This document shows, in pieces, positions 46,861 through 58,980 of a stretch of DNA of 64,000 nucleotides. The notes below the pieces were generated by a model. It saw nothing but the letters and a program-made list of their open reading frames with translations, ran no database searches and was not told where the DNA came from. The translations under genes and the position numbers were made by a program. Each line of letters opens with the position of its first letter. Position 1 is the stretch's first letter. This stretch comes from Bradyrhizobium sp. Ce-3 (GTDB taxonomy: Bacteria > Pseudomonadota > Alphaproteobacteria > Rhizobiales > Xanthobacteraceae): the NCBI RefSeq assembly GCF_022835695.1, contig NZ_BQUV01000002.1:372001-436000 (forward strand), given 5' to 3'.

Positions 46861-47388
46861 ATGTTTGGACGTTATGCGGCCTTGCTGGCCGGTGTGTTGA
46901 TGCTGTCGGGCTGCGTGAGCGATGGTGTCGGCACCGACTATGCGGCGATCTCACAGAAGTTCGGGCCGCCGAAACCGGGACATTCCCGTGTCGTCGTGCT
47001 GCAGGAAAAGCGCAAGGGTCTGAGCATGGCGATCTGTGCCTGCGACGTGAAGCTCGATGGCGACCCGATCGGCAAGATCATCGTCGGAAGCTACGCGTTC
47101 GGCGATCGCCCCGCCGGCCGGCATCAGCTGATCGCAAGCGAGGTGATGTTTCCCGGAGAGACCACCTACAATTTCACGACCGAGCCGGGGCGCACCTATT
47201 TCTTTCTGGTGAAATCAAGCGAACGGCATGATGCCGTCGCGGGCGTAACGTTGGTGGGAGGTTTGGTCGGTGCAGTGGTTGCCTCGGCCGCGACTTCGAC
47301 CGCCGGCAATCCCGGGCCGGGGGATTTCGTTGCACTGGACGAGGCGACCGCGCGAACGACGCTGGCGGACCTGCAATTGGCGCAATAG
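46861..47388 (+). CDS. Probable lipoprotein, DUF2846-like
   Basis: 175-residue protein with a lipoprotein signal (lipobox LSGC, Cys 18) and a beta-rich domain with the DUF2846 pattern ([26 protein letters not shown] ... [15 protein letters not shown]). A glycine/alanine-rich hydrophobic segment follows near residues 125-145. Probably anchored in the outer or inner membrane; function unknown. ATG 46861 is chosen because it places the signal at the N-terminus; the frame is open from 46798. Single gene between dnaE and rpsB. Confidence 0.72.
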   Translation: MFGRYAALLAGVLMLSGCVSDGVGTDYAAISQKFGPPKPGHSRVVVLQEKRKGLSMAICACDVKLDGDPIGKIIVGSYAFGDRPAGRHQLIASEVMFPGETTYNFTTEPGRTYFFLVKSSERHDAVAGVTLVGGLVGAVVASAATSTAGNPGPGDFVALDEATARTTLADLQLAQ

Positions 47389-47491
47389 GGGACGTGGGCG
47401 CTCTGGCCGGCCAGATTAGGCAATTTGGGCCAAAATGGGCCAGTTCCGGGGTGCAAAGGGCTGGTCCGGCCGGTGTAACTGGCCGTATTTC

Positions 47492-47520
47492 CTTGCTTCT
47501 GGCGCAAATCGCGCTATATA
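47492..47520 (+). promoter_or_regulatory. Promoter of rpsB
   Basis: CTTGCT (47492-47497), a 16-bp spacer and CTATAT (47514-47519) match the alphaproteobacterial consensus CTTGAC-N17-CTATAT well. The distance to the rpsB ATG is about 110 nt, leaving a leader suited to S2 autoregulation, as seen in other bacteria. Confidence 0.6.
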
Positions 47521-47630
47521 CCGCGCCATCTCACACGGAAACATGGCTCAAAAGGCCGTCCGGTGGCAGCCGGGCCATAAGGCTCGTTTGCTCACACGTT
47601 TCCGGAGGAACCAACCGGAGAATTATCACT

Positions 47631-48623
47631 ATGTCGCTACCCGATTTTTCTATGCGTCAGTTGCTTGAGGCTGGCGTTCACTTTGGCCACCAGGCCCACC
47701 GCTGGAACCCGAAGATGCAGGATTACATCTTCGGCGCCCGCAACAACATCCACATCATCGACCTCGCGCAGACCGTGCCGATGCTGCACCGTGCCCTGCA
47801 GGCGGTCAGCGATACCGTCGCCAAGGGCGGCCGTATCCTGTTCGTCGGCACCAAGCGCTCGGCGCAGGACGGCGTTGCCGATGCGGCCAAGCGTTCGGCG
47901 CAGTACTTCGTCAATTCGCGCTGGCTCGGCGGCACGCTGACCAACTGGAAGACGATCTCAGCCTCGATCAAGCGCCTGCGTCATCTCGACGACGTGCTAT
48001 CGTCGGGCGAAGCCAGCTCCTACACCAAGAAGGAGCGGCTGACGCTGCAGCGCGAGCGCGACAAGCTCGATCGCTCGCTCGGCGGCATCAAGGACATGGG
48101 CGGTCTTCCCGACATGATCTTCGTGATCGACACCAACAAGGAAGACATCGCGATCCAGGAAGCCCAGCGGCTCAACATCCCGGTCGCCGCGATCGTCGAC
48201 ACCAATTCGGACCCGAAGGGCATCACCTATGTGGTGCCGGGCAATGACGACGCCGGCCGCGCGATCTCGCTGTATTGCGACCTCGTGGCGCGCGCCGCCA
48301 TCGACGGCATTTCGCGTGCTCAGGGCGATTCCGGAATCGATATCGGTGCGTCGGCTGCGCCGGTGCAGGAAGACCTCCCGGCGGCTGCGCCGTCCGGCTT
48401 CCAGGGCCTCGCTGGTCCGCGCGGCACCGCCGACAACCTCAAGAAGCTCACCGGCGTGTCCGGTGCGATCGAGAAGAAGCTCAACGACCTCGGCATCTTC
48501 CACTACTGGCAGCTCGCCGAGCTTGACCACAACACCGCGCACAAGATCGGCGAAGAAGTCGGTCTGCCGAGCCGCGCCGATGCCTGGGTCGCCCAGGCCA
48601 AGACGCTCGCCGAAGCGGAATAA
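47631..48623 (+). CDS. rpsB: 30S ribosomal protein S2 with C-terminal extension
   Basis: 330-residue S2, needed for 30S assembly and S1 binding. The core begins [24 protein letters not shown] and includes [19 protein letters not shown] and [13 protein letters not shown]. coli S2 has about 241 residues; here about 90 more residues follow, containing a helix-hairpin-helix-like segment ([31 protein letters not shown]). This type of extension is known in alphaproteobacteria. ATG 47631 with CCGGAG upstream. tsf follows after 127 bp, the usual rpsB-tsf order. Confidence 0.97.
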   Translation: MSLPDFSMRQLLEAGVHFGHQAHRWNPKMQDYIFGARNNIHIIDLAQTVPMLHRALQAVSDTVAKGGRILFVGTKRSAQDGVADAAKRSAQYFVNSRWLGGTLTNWKTISASIKRLRHLDDVLSSGEASSYTKKERLTLQRERDKLDRSLGGIKDMGGLPDMIFVIDTNKEDIAIQEAQRLNIPVAAIVDTNSDPKGITYVVPGNDDAGRAISLYCDLVARAAIDGISRAQGDSGIDIGASAAPVQEDLPAAAPSGFQGLAGPRGTADNLKKLTGVSGAIEKKLNDLGIFHYWQLAELDHNTAHKIGEEVGLPSRADAWVAQAKTLAEAE

Positions 48624-48750
48624 AGGTTACGCGGCGTGGCCGGGCCTCGCCCGGCCGCCGCTTCTATTCCACGAACAACGATTTCCCTGCTGCAGACGGC
48701 GGCGCCATCGGGCGCCGCGGTTTCTGTACAGGCAAGAAGGACATTGAACG

Positions 48751-49674
48751 ATGGCAACGATCTCAGCAGCGATGGTCAAGGATCTCCGCGAGTCGACCGG
48801 CGCGGGCATGATGGATTGCAAGGCGGCGCTGACCGAAAACAACGGCGATATGCAGGCCGCGCAGGATTGGCTGCGCAAGAAGGGCCTGTCGAAGGCCGCC
48901 AAGAAATCCGGTCGTGTCGCGGCCGAGGGCCTGATCGGCGCGCTGACCTCCGGCACCAAGGGCGTGCTGGTCGAGGTCAATTCGGAGACCGATTTCGTCG
49001 CGCGCAACGAGCAGTTCCAGGGCCTGGTCAAGATGATCGCCCAGGTCGCGCTGCACAACAATGCCGACGTCGAGGCGATGAAGGCCGTCAAGATCGGTGA
49101 TGCCACCGTTGAGGCCGCGATCAATGACGCGATCGCCACCATCGGCGAGAACATGACGCTGCGCCGCGCCGCCTCGCTGGAGGTCGGCAAGGGCGTGGTT
49201 GGCAGCTACGTCCATAACGCCGTGGTCGAGGGCGCCGGCAAGATCGGCGTCATCGTGGCGCTGGAGTCCACCGGCAAGACCGACGAGCTCGCCGTGCTCG
49301 CCCGTCAGCTCGCGATGCACGTCGCGGCGGCAAAGCCGCTGGCGCTCGACCCGGCCGGGCTCGATCCGGAGACCGTCAAGCGCGAGAAGGATGTGCTGGC
49401 CGACAAGTACCGCCAGCAGGGCAAGCCGGAGAACGTCATCGAGAAGATCGTCGATTCCGGCCTCAAGACCTACTACAAGGAGGTCTGCCTGCTCGATCAG
49501 GCCTTCATCCACGACAGCGGCAAGTCGGTCGCCCAGGCGGTGAAGGAAGCTGAGGGTAAGGTCGGCGGGCCGATCAAAATCGCTGGCTTTGTGAACTATG
49601 CTCTCGGTGAGGGAATCGAGAAGCAGGAAAGCGACTTCGCCGCCGAGGTCGCGGCCGCCAGCGGCAAGAAGTAA
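48751..49674 (+). CDS. tsf: Translation elongation factor Ts
   Basis: 307-residue nucleotide-exchange factor for EF-Tu. N-terminal UBA-like domain ([21 protein letters not shown]) and the conserved [21 protein letters not shown] segment near residue 75 contact EF-Tu. Two core subdomains and a C-terminal region ([22 protein letters not shown]) follow. Length is typical for the family. pyrH follows after 71 bp. Confidence 0.97.
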   Translation: MATISAAMVKDLRESTGAGMMDCKAALTENNGDMQAAQDWLRKKGLSKAAKKSGRVAAEGLIGALTSGTKGVLVEVNSETDFVARNEQFQGLVKMIAQVALHNNADVEAMKAVKIGDATVEAAINDAIATIGENMTLRRAASLEVGKGVVGSYVHNAVVEGAGKIGVIVALESTGKTDELAVLARQLAMHVAAAKPLALDPAGLDPETVKREKDVLADKYRQQGKPENVIEKIVDSGLKTYYKEVCLLDQAFIHDSGKSVAQAVKEAEGKVGGPIKIAGFVNYALGEGIEKQESDFAAEVAAASGKK

Positions 49675-49745
49675 CCGCTGACACCGAGGCATCCGGCGCC
49701 TGGCGCCGGAGGCCTGCCTGCGCGGGATGAGAAAGCGATCGCATC

Positions 49746-50462
49746 ATGGCTGAGCCGATCTATCGTCGCGTGGTGATCAAGCTGTCCGGCGAATATCTGG
49801 CCGGCTCCCACGGCTTCGGTATCGATCAGCCGACGGTCGACCGCGTCGCCGACGACCTGATCGCGGCCCGAAAGCTCGGCATCGAGGTCGCCGTCGTGAT
49901 CGGCGGCGGCAACATCGTCCGCGGCGTCGAGGTCTCCTCTCGCGGCGTGTCCCGGCCGACCGGCGACACCATGGGCATGCTGGCAACCATGATGAACTGC
50001 CTCGCGCTCGAGGCGGCGATCGAGCGCAAGGGCAACCCGGCGCGGACCTTGTCGGCGTTCGTGATGCCGGAGATTTCCGAGCTGTTCACCCGTACTGCGG
50101 CGCACAAATATCTCGCCGAGGGACGCATCGTCCTGCTCGGCGGTGGAACCGGCAACCCGTTCTTCACCACCGATACCACCGCCGTGCTGCGCGCAGCCGA
50201 AATCGGCGCGCAGGCGGTGCTGAAAGCCACCAATGTCGACGGCGTCTACAGCGCCGATCCGAAGAAGGACCCCAAAGCCAAGCGCTTCGACCGCCTGACC
50301 CATTCGCAGGCGATCGAGGGCGGCTACAAGGTCATGGACGCGACCGCTTTCGCGCTTGCCCGCGAGACGTCGCTGCCTATCATCGTGTTCTCGATCGCGG
50401 AGCCCGGTTCGATCGGTGCGATTCTGCGCGGGTCCGGACACGGCACGGTCGTCGCCGGCTGA
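49746..50462 (+). CDS. pyrH: UMP kinase
   Basis: 238-residue bacterial UMP kinase of the amino-acid-kinase family, which makes UDP for nucleotide synthesis. Signatures are [15 protein letters not shown] at the N-terminus, [10 protein letters not shown] near 55, [15 protein letters not shown] near 138, and [17 protein letters not shown] near 160. Lies between tsf and frr as in most bacteria. ATG 49746. Confidence 0.97.
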   Translation: MAEPIYRRVVIKLSGEYLAGSHGFGIDQPTVDRVADDLIAARKLGIEVAVVIGGGNIVRGVEVSSRGVSRPTGDTMGMLATMMNCLALEAAIERKGNPARTLSAFVMPEISELFTRTAAHKYLAEGRIVLLGGGTGNPFFTTDTTAVLRAAEIGAQAVLKATNVDGVYSADPKKDPKAKRFDRLTHSQAIEGGYKVMDATAFALARETSLPIIVFSIAEPGSIGAILRGSGHGTVVAG

Positions 50463-50536
50463 TTGCCGCGCCTCCGGATCCAGACTTTGGACCCGAGGGC
50501 GTCGACAGCCGGTTTCTAGTGAAAGGGAGAAGCGTC

Positions 50537-51100
50537 ATGGCCGCAGCTGGTTTTGACATCAACGACGTGAAGCGCCGCATGCAGGGCGCCACGCAATCGC
50601 TCAAGCACGAGCTCGGCGGCCTTCGTACCGGCCGCGCCGCGGCCTCCATGCTGGAGCCGGTCCAGGTCGAGGCTTACGGCTCGCATATGCCGCTCAACCA
50701 GGTTGCGACCATCAGCGTGCCCGAGCCGCGGCTGCTCTCGGTGCAGGTCTGGGACAAGACGATGGTGAAGGCGGTCGAAAAGGCGATCGTCGATTCCAAC
50801 CTCGGCCTGTCGCCGGCGACCGAAGGTCAGGTGCTGCGCCTGCGGATTCCCGAACTCAACGAGGAGCGCCGCAAGGAGCTCGTCAAGGTCGCGCATAAAT
50901 ACGCGGAAGCGGCCAAGGTCGCCGTGCGCCACGTGCGCCGCGACGGCCTCGACGTGATCAAGAAGCTCGAGAAGAATCACGAGATCTCCGAGGACGATCA
51001 GGAGCGGTTGTCGAACGAGGTGCAGAAGGCGACCGACGGCATGATCGCCGAAGTCGACCAGCTGCTCGCCGCCAAGGAAAAGGAAATCCTGACGGTCTGA
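50537..51100 (+). CDS. frr: Ribosome recycling factor
   Basis: 187-residue factor that splits post-termination ribosomes together with EF-G. Visible family segments are [46 protein letters not shown] and [26 protein letters not shown] 50537 follows AAAGGGAGA; the in-frame GTG at 50519 would extend it but lacks similarity. uppS follows after 20 bp. Confidence 0.97.
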   Translation: MAAAGFDINDVKRRMQGATQSLKHELGGLRTGRAAASMLEPVQVEAYGSHMPLNQVATISVPEPRLLSVQVWDKTMVKAVEKAIVDSNLGLSPATEGQVLRLRIPELNEERRKELVKVAHKYAEAAKVAVRHVRRDGLDVIKKLEKNHEISEDDQERLSNEVQKATDGMIAEVDQLLAAKEKEILTV

Positions 51101-51120
51101 AGGCCTACGGGAACGAGCCG

Positions 51121-51879
51121 ATGTCGAATGCCGCCGCCCCAGCAACTGACGGACCGGATCGCTCCGGCGGCCCGTTGCATGTGGCCGTTATCATGGACGG
51201 CAACGGGCGCTGGGCCGCTTCGCGCGGCCTGCCGCGCGTCGAGGGCCATCGCCGCGGCGTCGAGGCGCTGCGCCGCGTGGTCCGTGCGGCCCATGAGCTC
51301 GGCATCGTCTATCTCACGATCTTCTCGTTCAGCTCCGAGAACTGGTCGCGGCCGGCGAGCGAGATCGGTGATCTGTTCGGCCTGCTGCGCCGCTTCATCC
51401 GCAACGATCTGGCGACGCTGCATCGGGACGGGGTGCGGGTGCGCGTGATCGGCGAGCGTGACGGGCTCGATGCCGACATCTGCGCGTTGCTCAACGAGGC
51501 CGAGGAGCTGACGCGGAATAACGTCAAGCTCAACCTCGTGGTCGCCTTCAACTACGGTTCGCGCGCGGAGATCGCAGCAGCCGCGCGGCGTCTTGCGCGT
51601 GAGGTCGCCGAAGGCAAGCGCGACGCCAATTCGATCGATGCCGACACGCTCGGGCAATATCTCGATGCGCCCGATATTCCGGATCCGGATCTGATCATCC
51701 GCACCAGCGGTGAGCAGCGGCTGTCGAACTTCCTGATGTGGCAGGCCGCCTATAGCGAACTCGTGTTCGTGCCGATCCACTGGCCGGATTTCGACAAGGC
51801 GGCGCTCGAAGGCGCGATCGCGGAATACGGCAAGCGCGAGCGCCGGTTCGGCGGCCTTGCCGCGAAAACCGGCTCGTGA
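51121..51879 (+). CDS. uppS: Undecaprenyl diphosphate synthase (isoprenyl transferase)
   Basis: 252-residue cis-prenyltransferase that makes the C55 carrier lipid for peptidoglycan and O-antigen synthesis. Catalytic segment [13 protein letters not shown] near residue 20, [31 protein letters not shown] near 65-75, and the C-terminal [25 protein letters not shown]. Overlaps the cdsA start by 4 nt (GTGA), so translation is coupled. Confidence 0.97.
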   Translation: MSNAAAPATDGPDRSGGPLHVAVIMDGNGRWAASRGLPRVEGHRRGVEALRRVVRAAHELGIVYLTIFSFSSENWSRPASEIGDLFGLLRRFIRNDLATLHRDGVRVRVIGERDGLDADICALLNEAEELTRNNVKLNLVVAFNYGSRAEIAAAARRLAREVAEGKRDANSIDADTLGQYLDAPDIPDPDLIIRTSGEQRLSNFLMWQAAYSELVFVPIHWPDFDKAALEGAIAEYGKRERRFGGLAAKTGS

Positions 51880-52748
51880 CCGAGGGCGAAGCCGCGTCGG
51901 CGGCAGCAAGCGAACAGGCGCCGGCGGCGACGAGCGAGCAGGGGTCGCGCAACCTCGTGATGCGGGTGGTGGCCGCGCTGGTGCTGGCGCCGACCGCGAT
52001 CGCACTGGCTTACCTGGGTGGCGTCGCGTGGTCGCTGCTGGTGACGGTGGTGGCGATCGGATTGTACGTGGAATGGCTCGTTGTCACCGGGCTCGGGCGG
52101 GACCTGCGCGTCACGGTGCCTGGTGCTCTCGCGCTGCTGCTTGGCGGGCTTTGCCTGATGGCCGGCCGCATCGATGCGGCCCTGGACGTGCTCTTGGTCG
52201 GTGTGGTTGCCGTGGCACTGACGTCGGGCGCGCGGCGCGGCTGGGCCATCGCGGGATTGCTCTATGCGGCGGGGGCCGAGATCGCATCGGTATTGTTGCG
52301 CGCCGATACGGCGAAGGGCTTTGCCGCGCTGATGTTCGTGCTGCTGATCGTGTGGGTCACCGATATCGGCGGCTATTTCGCTGGGCGCGGCATCGGCGGG
52401 CCGAAGCTCTGGCCGCGCGTCAGCCCGAAGAAGACCTGGGCCGGCGCGGTCGGCGGCTTCGCGGCGAGCCTGCTTGTCGCGGCCGGCTTTGCCGCTCTCG
52501 AGCTCGGAACGACCGGGCCGCTGCTCGTACTCGGCGCCGTGTTGTCGGTGGTCTCGCAACTCGGCGATCTCTTCGAATCCGCGGTGAAGCGGCGGTTCGG
52601 GGTGAAGGACTCGAGCCACATCATTCCCGGCCATGGCGGCCTCCTGGACCGCCTGGACGGCTTTGTCGCGGCCGTCATTGTGGCGGCGATTTTCGGCTTT
52701 CTCCGTGGTGGCGCCGATGGCGTCGGACGCGGTCTTATGGTTTGGTGA
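51876..52748 (+). CDS. cdsA: Phosphatidate cytidylyltransferase
   Basis: 290-residue membrane enzyme that makes CDP-diacylglycerol from phosphatidate and CTP. It has about eight hydrophobic segments and the family signature near the C-terminus ([20 protein letters not shown] followed by [16 protein letters not shown]). It uses a GTG start overlapping the uppS stop; an internal ATG at 51960 would remove the alanine-rich N-terminal tail. dxr begins 5 nt after its stop. Confidence 0.95.
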   Translation: MTEGEAASAAASEQAPAATSEQGSRNLVMRVVAALVLAPTAIALAYLGGVAWSLLVTVVAIGLYVEWLVVTGLGRDLRVTVPGALALLLGGLCLMAGRIDAALDVLLVGVVAVALTSGARRGWAIAGLLYAAGAEIASVLLRADTAKGFAALMFVLLIVWVTDIGGYFAGRGIGGPKLWPRVSPKKTWAGAVGGFAASLLVAAGFAALELGTTGPLLVLGAVLSVVSQLGDLFESAVKRRFGVKDSSHIIPGHGGLLDRLDGFVAAVIVAAIFGFLRGGADGVGRGLMVW

Positions 52749-52752
52749 TGAG

Positions 52753-53979
52753 ATGAGCGCAGTTCCGTTGCGTAACAACAAGGCCGTGGCGGCATCCGCC
52801 GTGCGGACCGTGACCGTCCTCGGTGCCACCGGCTCGATCGGCGACAGCACGATGGACCTGCTGCGTGGCGCGCGCGACCGTTACCGGGTCGAGGCGCTGA
52901 CCGCGAACAGCAATGTCGAGGGGCTCGCCAAGCTTGCCCGCGAGTTCGGCGCGCGGTTCGCCGCCATTGCCGATCCGGCAAAGCTTGCCGAATTGAAGGA
53001 CGCGCTGGCCGGAACCCGGATCGAATGCGGGGCCGGGGAGAGCGCGATCATCGAAGCGGCCGCGCGGCCGGCCGATTGGGTGATGGCGGCGGTCAGCGGC
53101 GCCGCCGGACTGAAGCCGGCGCTCGCCGCGGTCGATCGTGGCGCCACCGTCGCTCTCGCCAACAAGGAATGTTTGGTCTGTGCCGGCGATATCTTCATGG
53201 AACGCGCCAAGAAGGCCGGCGCCTGCATTCTGCCGGCGGACTCCGAGCACAATGCGCTGTTCCAGGCGCTGGCGTCGGGCAACCGCGAGGAACTGACACG
53301 GGTGATCATCACCGCGTCCGGCGGGCCGTTCCGCACCTGGGCTCCCGCTGATATCGAAAAGGCGACGCTGGAGCAGGCGCTGAAGCATCCCAACTGGAGC
53401 ATGGGGCAGAAGATCACGATCGATTCCGCCTCGATGATGAACAAGGGCCTCGAGGTGATCGAGGCGTCCTATCTGTTCGCGTTGTCGCCCGACGAGATCG
53501 ACGTGCTGGTGCACCCGCAGTCGATCATCCACGGCATGGTCGAGTTCTCCGACCGCTCGGTGGTGGCGCAGCTCGGCACGCCCGACATGCGGATCCCGAT
53601 CGCACACTGCCTCGGCTGGCCCGACCGCGTCGTCGGACCGTCCGCCAAGCTCGATCTCGCCAAGATCGGACAGCTCACCTTCGAGGCGCCGGATTTCGAG
53701 CGCTTCCCAGGGCTGCGGCTGGCCTATGACGCGCTGCGGATGGGGCACGGTGCGACGACGGTCTACAACGCCGCGAACGAGATCGCGGTCGCCGCGTTTA
53801 TCGCCGGCAAGATCAAGTTCGGTGCGATCGCCCGGCTGGTCGAAGCGACGATGAACGATTGGATCAGGTCCGGGAATCAGCCACCACTGCGCTCGGCGGA
53901 TGACGCGATTTCCGTTGACCATATCGCGAGAAATAAAGCTGCCGCCCTATTGCCTCAAATTGCCTTAAAGGCAACCTAG
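52753..53979 (+). CDS. dxr: 1-deoxy-D-xylulose 5-phosphate reductoisomerase
   Basis: 408-residue NADPH-dependent enzyme forming 2-C-methyl-D-erythritol 4-phosphate in the MEP isoprenoid pathway. NADPH-binding [18 protein letters not shown] is at the N-terminus; the active-site region [11 protein letters not shown] and [12 protein letters not shown] follow, with metal ligands in the DSE and the [12 protein letters not shown] segments. ATG 52753 is the best start; the frame is open upstream inside cdsA. Supplies the isoprenoid precursors used by the neighbouring uppS. Confidence 0.97.
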   Translation: MSAVPLRNNKAVAASAVRTVTVLGATGSIGDSTMDLLRGARDRYRVEALTANSNVEGLAKLAREFGARFAAIADPAKLAELKDALAGTRIECGAGESAIIEAAARPADWVMAAVSGAAGLKPALAAVDRGATVALANKECLVCAGDIFMERAKKAGACILPADSEHNALFQALASGNREELTRVIITASGGPFRTWAPADIEKATLEQALKHPNWSMGQKITIDSASMMNKGLEVIEASYLFALSPDEIDVLVHPQSIIHGMVEFSDRSVVAQLGTPDMRIPIAHCLGWPDRVVGPSAKLDLAKIGQLTFEAPDFERFPGLRLAYDALRMGHGATTVYNAANEIAVAAFIAGKIKFGAIARLVEATMNDWIRSGNQPPLRSADDAISVDHIARNKAAALLPQIALKAT

Positions 53980-54024
53980 AGGGTTGGGGACGGAGCCTCA
54001 TGGCTCTTGTCGAGGGAAAATCGA

Positions 54025-55176
54025 ATGCCCGAGTATTTTCTTCATAGTATCAATGCGTTGAGCCATGGGCTCCTCGGTTATATCGTCCCCTTTCTGTTCG
54101 TTCTGACCATCGTCGTTTTCTTTCACGAGCTCGGCCATTTCCTGGTCGCGCGCTGGGCTGGCGTGAAGGTGCTGACGTTCTCGCTGGGCTTCGGGCCGGA
54201 GCTTGCCGGGTTCAACGACCGGCATGGCACCCGCTGGAAGATCTCGGCGATCCCGCTCGGCGGCTACGTGAAGTTCTTCGGTGACGAGAGCGAGGCCTCG
54301 ACACCATCGACGGAGACGCTCGACGCGATGACGGCGGAAGAGCGCGAAGGCAGCTTCCATCACAAGTCGGTCGGAAGGCGCACCGCCATCGTTGCGGCCG
54401 GCCCGATCGCGAATTTCATCCTCGGCGCCCTGATCTTCGCAGGCATGGCGCTCTATTACGGCAAGCCGAGCACGATCGCCCGGGTTGACGGCCTGGTGGC
54501 CGAAAGCGTCGCCGCGAATGCCGGCTTCAAGGTCGGCGACGTCGTCGTGGATATCGACGGCAGCGCGATCCAGAGCTTTGCCGACATGCAGCGGATCGTA
54601 GCTTCGAACGCCGGTTCAGAGCTTGGCTTCAAGGTGAAGCGGGATGGCGCGATCGTTTCGCTGAAGGCGGCGCCGGCGCTGAAGGAGGTCAAGGATCCCT
54701 TCGGCAATGCCCACCGAATCGGCGTGCTCGGAATCGAGCACAAGGCTCAGGTCGGCGAAGCGTCCAGCGCGCCGGTCGGCGTCTTTGAGTCGCTGAAGAT
54801 CGGTGTCGAGCAGGTCTGGTACATCATTGCCAGCACGTTCAAGTTCCTGGGGTCGCTGTTCGTTGGAACCGGCAATCCGGGAGAGGTGAGCGGGGTCATC
54901 GGAATCGCGAAGCTGTCGGGGCAGGCCGCCAGCGCCGGGTTCCAGTTTGTCATCAATCTTTGCGCCATCCTGTCGGTCTCGATCGGCCTGTTGAACCTGT
55001 TCCCGATTCCGCTGCTGGATGGCGGACACCTGCTGTTTTACAGCGCGGAAGCGCTCCGTGGCCGCCCGCTGTCGGAGCGGACGCAGGAGGTGGGTTTCCG
55101 AATCGGCCTGGGTTTGGTTCTGATGCTGATGGTGTTTGCGACCTATAACGACATCCTCAGGATCGCCGGGTCCTGA
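54025..55176 (+). CDS. rseP: Site-2 protease RseP
   Basis: 383-residue inner-membrane zinc protease for regulated intramembrane proteolysis of anti-sigma factors and signal-peptide remnants. It has the catalytic HELGH motif in VVFFHELGHFLVARW near residue 35, a PDZ domain near 150-220, and the C-terminal NLFPIPLLDGGHL with the metal-binding aspartate. One PDZ domain is clearly seen. ATG 54025 follows TCGAGGGAAAA. A small hairpin (CGTTGCC/GGCAACG, 55194-55211) lies in the gap before bamA. Confidence 0.95.
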   Translation: MPEYFLHSINALSHGLLGYIVPFLFVLTIVVFFHELGHFLVARWAGVKVLTFSLGFGPELAGFNDRHGTRWKISAIPLGGYVKFFGDESEASTPSTETLDAMTAEEREGSFHHKSVGRRTAIVAAGPIANFILGALIFAGMALYYGKPSTIARVDGLVAESVAANAGFKVGDVVVDIDGSAIQSFADMQRIVASNAGSELGFKVKRDGAIVSLKAAPALKEVKDPFGNAHRIGVLGIEHKAQVGEASSAPVGVFESLKIGVEQVWYIIASTFKFLGSLFVGTGNPGEVSGVIGIAKLSGQAASAGFQFVINLCAILSVSIGLLNLFPIPLLDGGHLLFYSAEALRGRPLSERTQEVGFRIGLGLVLMLMVFATYNDILRIAGS

Positions 55177-55351
55177 AACAGGCTTTTTTGTGGCGTTGCC
55201 GAAGGGCAACGTCTTGGTATGAAAATGGAAATGTTCAGCTGTAGTAAGTTTGCCCCCTAGGCAAATTTGGTTACAAGCTGAGCGGCAGTTGGGAATCTGT
55301 CGGGTCGTTGGGGAACGATCTGGCATCGTTAAAGATAAGGGCGCGTCGCGC

Positions 55352-57886
55352 ATGATGTTTGGAATGCGAGTGAGGGGGGGGCTGTTCGCCGCCTTGGTCA
55401 TGTTCGCCGTGCCGGTGGCTGCCACCTTGGCGGCCGTAACTGCGCCTGCGTATGCGCAGAGCGTTGATTCGATCACGGTGGAGGGGAACCGCCGCGTCGA
55501 GCTCGAAACCATCCGTTCCTACTTCCATCCCGGACCGGGCGGTCGGCTGGGTCAGGCCCAGATCGACGACGGTCTGAAGGCGCTGATCGAGACCGGCCTG
55601 TTTCAGGACGTCCATATCGATCAACGGGGCGGGCGCCTCGTCGTCGTGGTGGTCGAGAACCCGGTGATCGGCCGCGTTGCCTTCGAGGGCAACAAGAAGA
55701 TCAAGGACGAGCAGCTCACCGCCGAAGTCCAGTCCAAGCCGCGCGGCACCTTCTCGCGCCCGATGGTCCAGTCGGACGCGCTGCGCATCGCCGAAATCTA
55801 CCGCCGCTCCGGCCGCTACGACGTGCGGGTCAATCCGCAGATCATCGAGCAGCCGAACAACCGCGTCGACCTGATCTTCGAAGTCAATGAGGGCGTGAAG
55901 ACCGGCGTGCGCTCGATCGAATTCATGGGCAACAACGCCTATTCGGCCTCCCGCCTGCGCGACGTCATCAAGACCCGCGAATCGAACCTGCTGAGCTTCC
56001 TCGGCGGCAACGACGTCTACGATCCGGACCGGGTCGAGGCCGACCGTGACCTGCTGCGCCGCTTCTACCTCAAGAACGGCTATGCCGACGTCCAGGTCGT
56101 GGCCGCGCTGACCGAATACGATCCCGACAAGAAGGGCTTCCTGGTCACCTTCAAGATCGAAGAGGGACAGCAGTATCGCGTCGCATCCGTCAACTTCACC
56201 TCGTCGATCAATACGCTCGATCCGAACGCGCTGCGCTCGTACTCGCGCGTCAATGTCGGCTCGCTCTACAACGCCGAGGCGCTGGAGAAGTCCGTCGAAG
56301 AGATGCAGATCGAAGCGTCGCGTCGCGGCTACGCCTTTGCGGTGGTCCGGCCGCGCGGCGATCGCAATTTCGACAATCACACGGTGTCGATCACCTTCGC
56401 GATCGACGAAGGTCCGCGCACCTATATCGAGCGCATCAACATCCGCGGCAACAGCCGCACGCGCGACTACGTGATCCGCCGCGAGTTCGATATCTCGGAA
56501 GGCGACGCCTACAACCGCGCGCTGGTCGACCGTGCCGAGCGCCGGCTGAAGAACCTCGACTTCTTCAAGACCGTCAAGATCACCACCGAGCCGGGCTCCT
56601 CGAGCGATCGCGTCGTCCTGATCGTCGATCTCGAAGAGAAGTCGACCGGCGACTTCTCGGTGTCGGGCGGCTACTCGACCACCGACGGCGCGCTGGCTGA
56701 AGTCTCGGTCTCCGAGCGCAACCTGCTCGGCCGCGGCCTGTTCGCCAAGGCATCGGTGACCTACGGCCAGTATGCCCGCGGCTACTCGCTGTCGTTCGTC
56801 GAGCCCTATCTGCTCGACTACCGCGTCGCGCTCGGCCTCGACCTCTATCAGCGCCAGCAGCTGTCCAACAGCTACATCGCCTACGGCACCAAGACGCTGG
56901 GCTTCAGCCCGCGGCTCGGCTTCAGCCTGCGGGAAGATCTGTCGCTGCAGCTGCGCTACTCGATCTATCAGCAGGAAATCACCCTGCCGTCGACGCTGAA
57001 CAACTGTAACAACATACCGACCCTGCCGGATGGCACGCCGAATCCGGCGTTCAATCCGAGCCCTGCCTATGCCGGCCTCAACGGCATCGACCTGACGTCG
57101 ACCAACGGCCTCGGCTGCTTCTACGACGGCGAAGCCTCGCTGCCGGTCCGCAGGGAACTGGCGGGCGGCAAGACCCTGACCTCGGCGCTGGGCTACACGC
57201 TCAACTACAACACGCTCGACAACAACAAGAACCCGACCGACGGTCTGATCGTCGACTTCAAGCAGGACTTCGCCGGTGTTGGTGGCGACGTCAGCTACAT
57301 CAAGACCGCGATCGATGCGAAGTACTACACCCCGCTGGTCTCCGACATCGTCGGCGTGATCCACGCGCAGGGCGGCATCCTGAACAAGCTCGGGAGCCAG
57401 GATCTGCGCATGCTCGATCATTTCCAGATGGGTCCGAACCTGGTTCGCGGCTTCGCGCCGAACGGAATCGGTCCGCGTGACATCAATCCGTACGGCACCC
57501 AGGACGCCATCGGCGGCACCAAGTATTGGGGCGTGTCGGCGGAACTGCAGATGCCGTTCTGGTTCCTGCCGAAGGAAGTCGGGCTCAAGGGCGCGGTCTA
57601 TGCCGACGCCGGCGGCCTGTATGACTACCAGGGACCGACCTCGTGGGCGGCGACCGGCGAAGTCAATCAGCCCGGCTGTGTCAAGCCGACGAACAACCCG
57701 CCGACTCCGGGCACCTGCCTTGGCCTGTCCTTTGACGATAGCAAGGTTGTCCGTACCTCGGTCGGTGTCGGCCTGATCTGGCAGTCACCGTTCGGCCCGC
57801 TGCGCTTCGACTACGCAGTGCCGCTGACCAAGGGTGCGTATGACCGCACGCAAGAATTCCGGTTTGGCGGCGGTACGACGTTCTAA
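55352..57886 (+). CDS. bamA: Outer-membrane protein assembly factor BamA
   Basis: 844-residue core of the BAM complex. Signal peptide about 1-36 (ending APAYAQ), five POTRA domains over about residues 37-430 (first [21 protein letters not shown]), and a 16-strand barrel with the conserved substrate-exit-gate region and C-terminal [11 protein letters not shown], whose terminal Phe is the usual OMP signal. ATG 55352 gives a proper signal peptide. Followed after 32 bp by lpxD; both serve outer-membrane biogenesis. Confidence 0.97.
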   Translation: MMFGMRVRGGLFAALVMFAVPVAATLAAVTAPAYAQSVDSITVEGNRRVELETIRSYFHPGPGGRLGQAQIDDGLKALIETGLFQDVHIDQRGGRLVVVVVENPVIGRVAFEGNKKIKDEQLTAEVQSKPRGTFSRPMVQSDALRIAEIYRRSGRYDVRVNPQIIEQPNNRVDLIFEVNEGVKTGVRSIEFMGNNAYSASRLRDVIKTRESNLLSFLGGNDVYDPDRVEADRDLLRRFYLKNGYADVQVVAALTEYDPDKKGFLVTFKIEEGQQYRVASVNFTSSINTLDPNALRSYSRVNVGSLYNAEALEKSVEEMQIEASRRGYAFAVVRPRGDRNFDNHTVSITFAIDEGPRTYIERINIRGNSRTRDYVIRREFDISEGDAYNRALVDRAERRLKNLDFFKTVKITTEPGSSSDRVVLIVDLEEKSTGDFSVSGGYSTTDGALAEVSVSERNLLGRGLFAKASVTYGQYARGYSLSFVEPYLLDYRVALGLDLYQRQQLSNSYIAYGTKTLGFSPRLGFSLREDLSLQLRYSIYQQEITLPSTLNNCNNIPTLPDGTPNPAFNPSPAYAGLNGIDLTSTNGLGCFYDGEASLPVRRELAGGKTLTSALGYTLNYNTLDNNKNPTDGLIVDFKQDFAGVGGDVSYIKTAIDAKYYTPLVSDIVGVIHAQGGILNKLGSQDLRMLDHFQMGPNLVRGFAPNGIGPRDINPYGTQDAIGGTKYWGVSAELQMPFWFLPKEVGLKGAVYADAGGLYDYQGPTSWAATGEVNQPGCVKPTNNPPTPGTCLGLSFDDSKVVRTSVGVGLIWQSPFGPLRFDYAVPLTKGAYDRTQEFRFGGGTTF

Positions 57887-57918
57887 GGCCGCTGCTCGAC
57901 CGGACTGCGACGGATGGA

Positions 57919-58980
57919 ATGGCGCAGCCGATCTTCTACAAGAGTCCCCCTTCGTCAACGCTGGCTGAGATAGCCGCGCTGACGAAGGCGCAACTGGTCG
58001 ACCCCGAAAGGGGTGCGCTTGAGATCAGGGGGCTGGCATCGCTCGACGAGGCCGGTCCAATGCATCTCGCCTTTTTCGACAATCTCAAATATGCCGACCA
58101 GCTCGCCGCGACCAAGGCCGGGGCCTGCCTGGTCAGCTCACGCTTCGAGGCACAGGTGCCGAAGGGCACGGCCGTGCTGCGGGCCGCGAAGCCGTTCTTC
58201 GCCTTCGTCGATCTCGCCCGCGAATGGCATGCCGATGCGTTGCGGCCGCAATCCTGGTTCGACACCGAGGGCATCGCGCCGTCGGCGATCATCGATCCCA
58301 CCGCGCGTCTCGAGGACGGCGTGATCGTCGATCCGCTGGTCGTGATCGGCCCGCGGGTCGAGATCGGCGCGGGCACCATCATCGGCGCCGGCGCGGTGAT
58401 CGGCGCCGACGTCAAGATCGGCCGCGACTGCAATGTCGGCGCCAAGACCACCATCCAGTTCGCGCTGATCGGCAACAACGTGCTGATCCACCCCGGCTGC
58501 AATATCGGCCAGGACGGCTACGGCTTCATCTTCTTCGGCCCGAAGGGCCATGTGAAGGTGCCGCAGACCGGCCGGGTGGTGATCCAGAACAATGTCGAGG
58601 TCGGTGCCGCCTCGACCATCGACCGCGGTTCCCTGCGCGATACCGTGATCGGCGAGGGCACCAAAATCGACAACCAGGTCCAGATCGGCCACAATGTGAT
58701 CATCGGCCGGCACTGCCTGCTGGCGGCCCAGATCGGGCTCGCCGGCAGCCTGACCATCGGCGACAATGTCGCGCTCGGCGCCAAGGTGGGCATCAACAAC
58801 CACCTCAAGATCGGCGACGGCGCCCAGGTGACGGCGATGAGCGCGGTCAAGGACGACATCCCGGCCAACGGTCGCTGGGGCGGGCATTTCGCCAAGCCGA
58901 CCAAGCAGTGGTTCAGGGAAATTCTCGCGGTGGAGCGCCTGGTGCGCGACAACGAAGTCAAAGGCAAGGAACAGGAGTGA
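57919..58980 (+). CDS. lpxD: UDP-3-O-(3-hydroxymyristoyl)glucosamine N-acyltransferase
   Basis: 353-residue left-handed beta-helix acyltransferase, third step of lipid A synthesis. After an N-terminal uridine-binding domain (about 1-105), a hexapeptide-repeat helix follows ([20 protein letters not shown] and many related turns), with the catalytic histidine region [13 protein letters not shown] near residue 250. Overlaps the fabZ start by 1 nt (TGATG). Confidence 0.97.
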   Translation: MAQPIFYKSPPSSTLAEIAALTKAQLVDPERGALEIRGLASLDEAGPMHLAFFDNLKYADQLAATKAGACLVSSRFEAQVPKGTAVLRAAKPFFAFVDLAREWHADALRPQSWFDTEGIAPSAIIDPTARLEDGVIVDPLVVIGPRVEIGAGTIIGAGAVIGADVKIGRDCNVGAKTTIQFALIGNNVLIHPGCNIGQDGYGFIFFGPKGHVKVPQTGRVVIQNNVEVGAASTIDRGSLRDTVIGEGTKIDNQVQIGHNVIIGRHCLLAAQIGLAGSLTIGDNVALGAKVGINNHLKIGDGAQVTAMSAVKDDIPANGRWGGHFAKPTKQWFREILAVERLVRDNEVKGKEQE

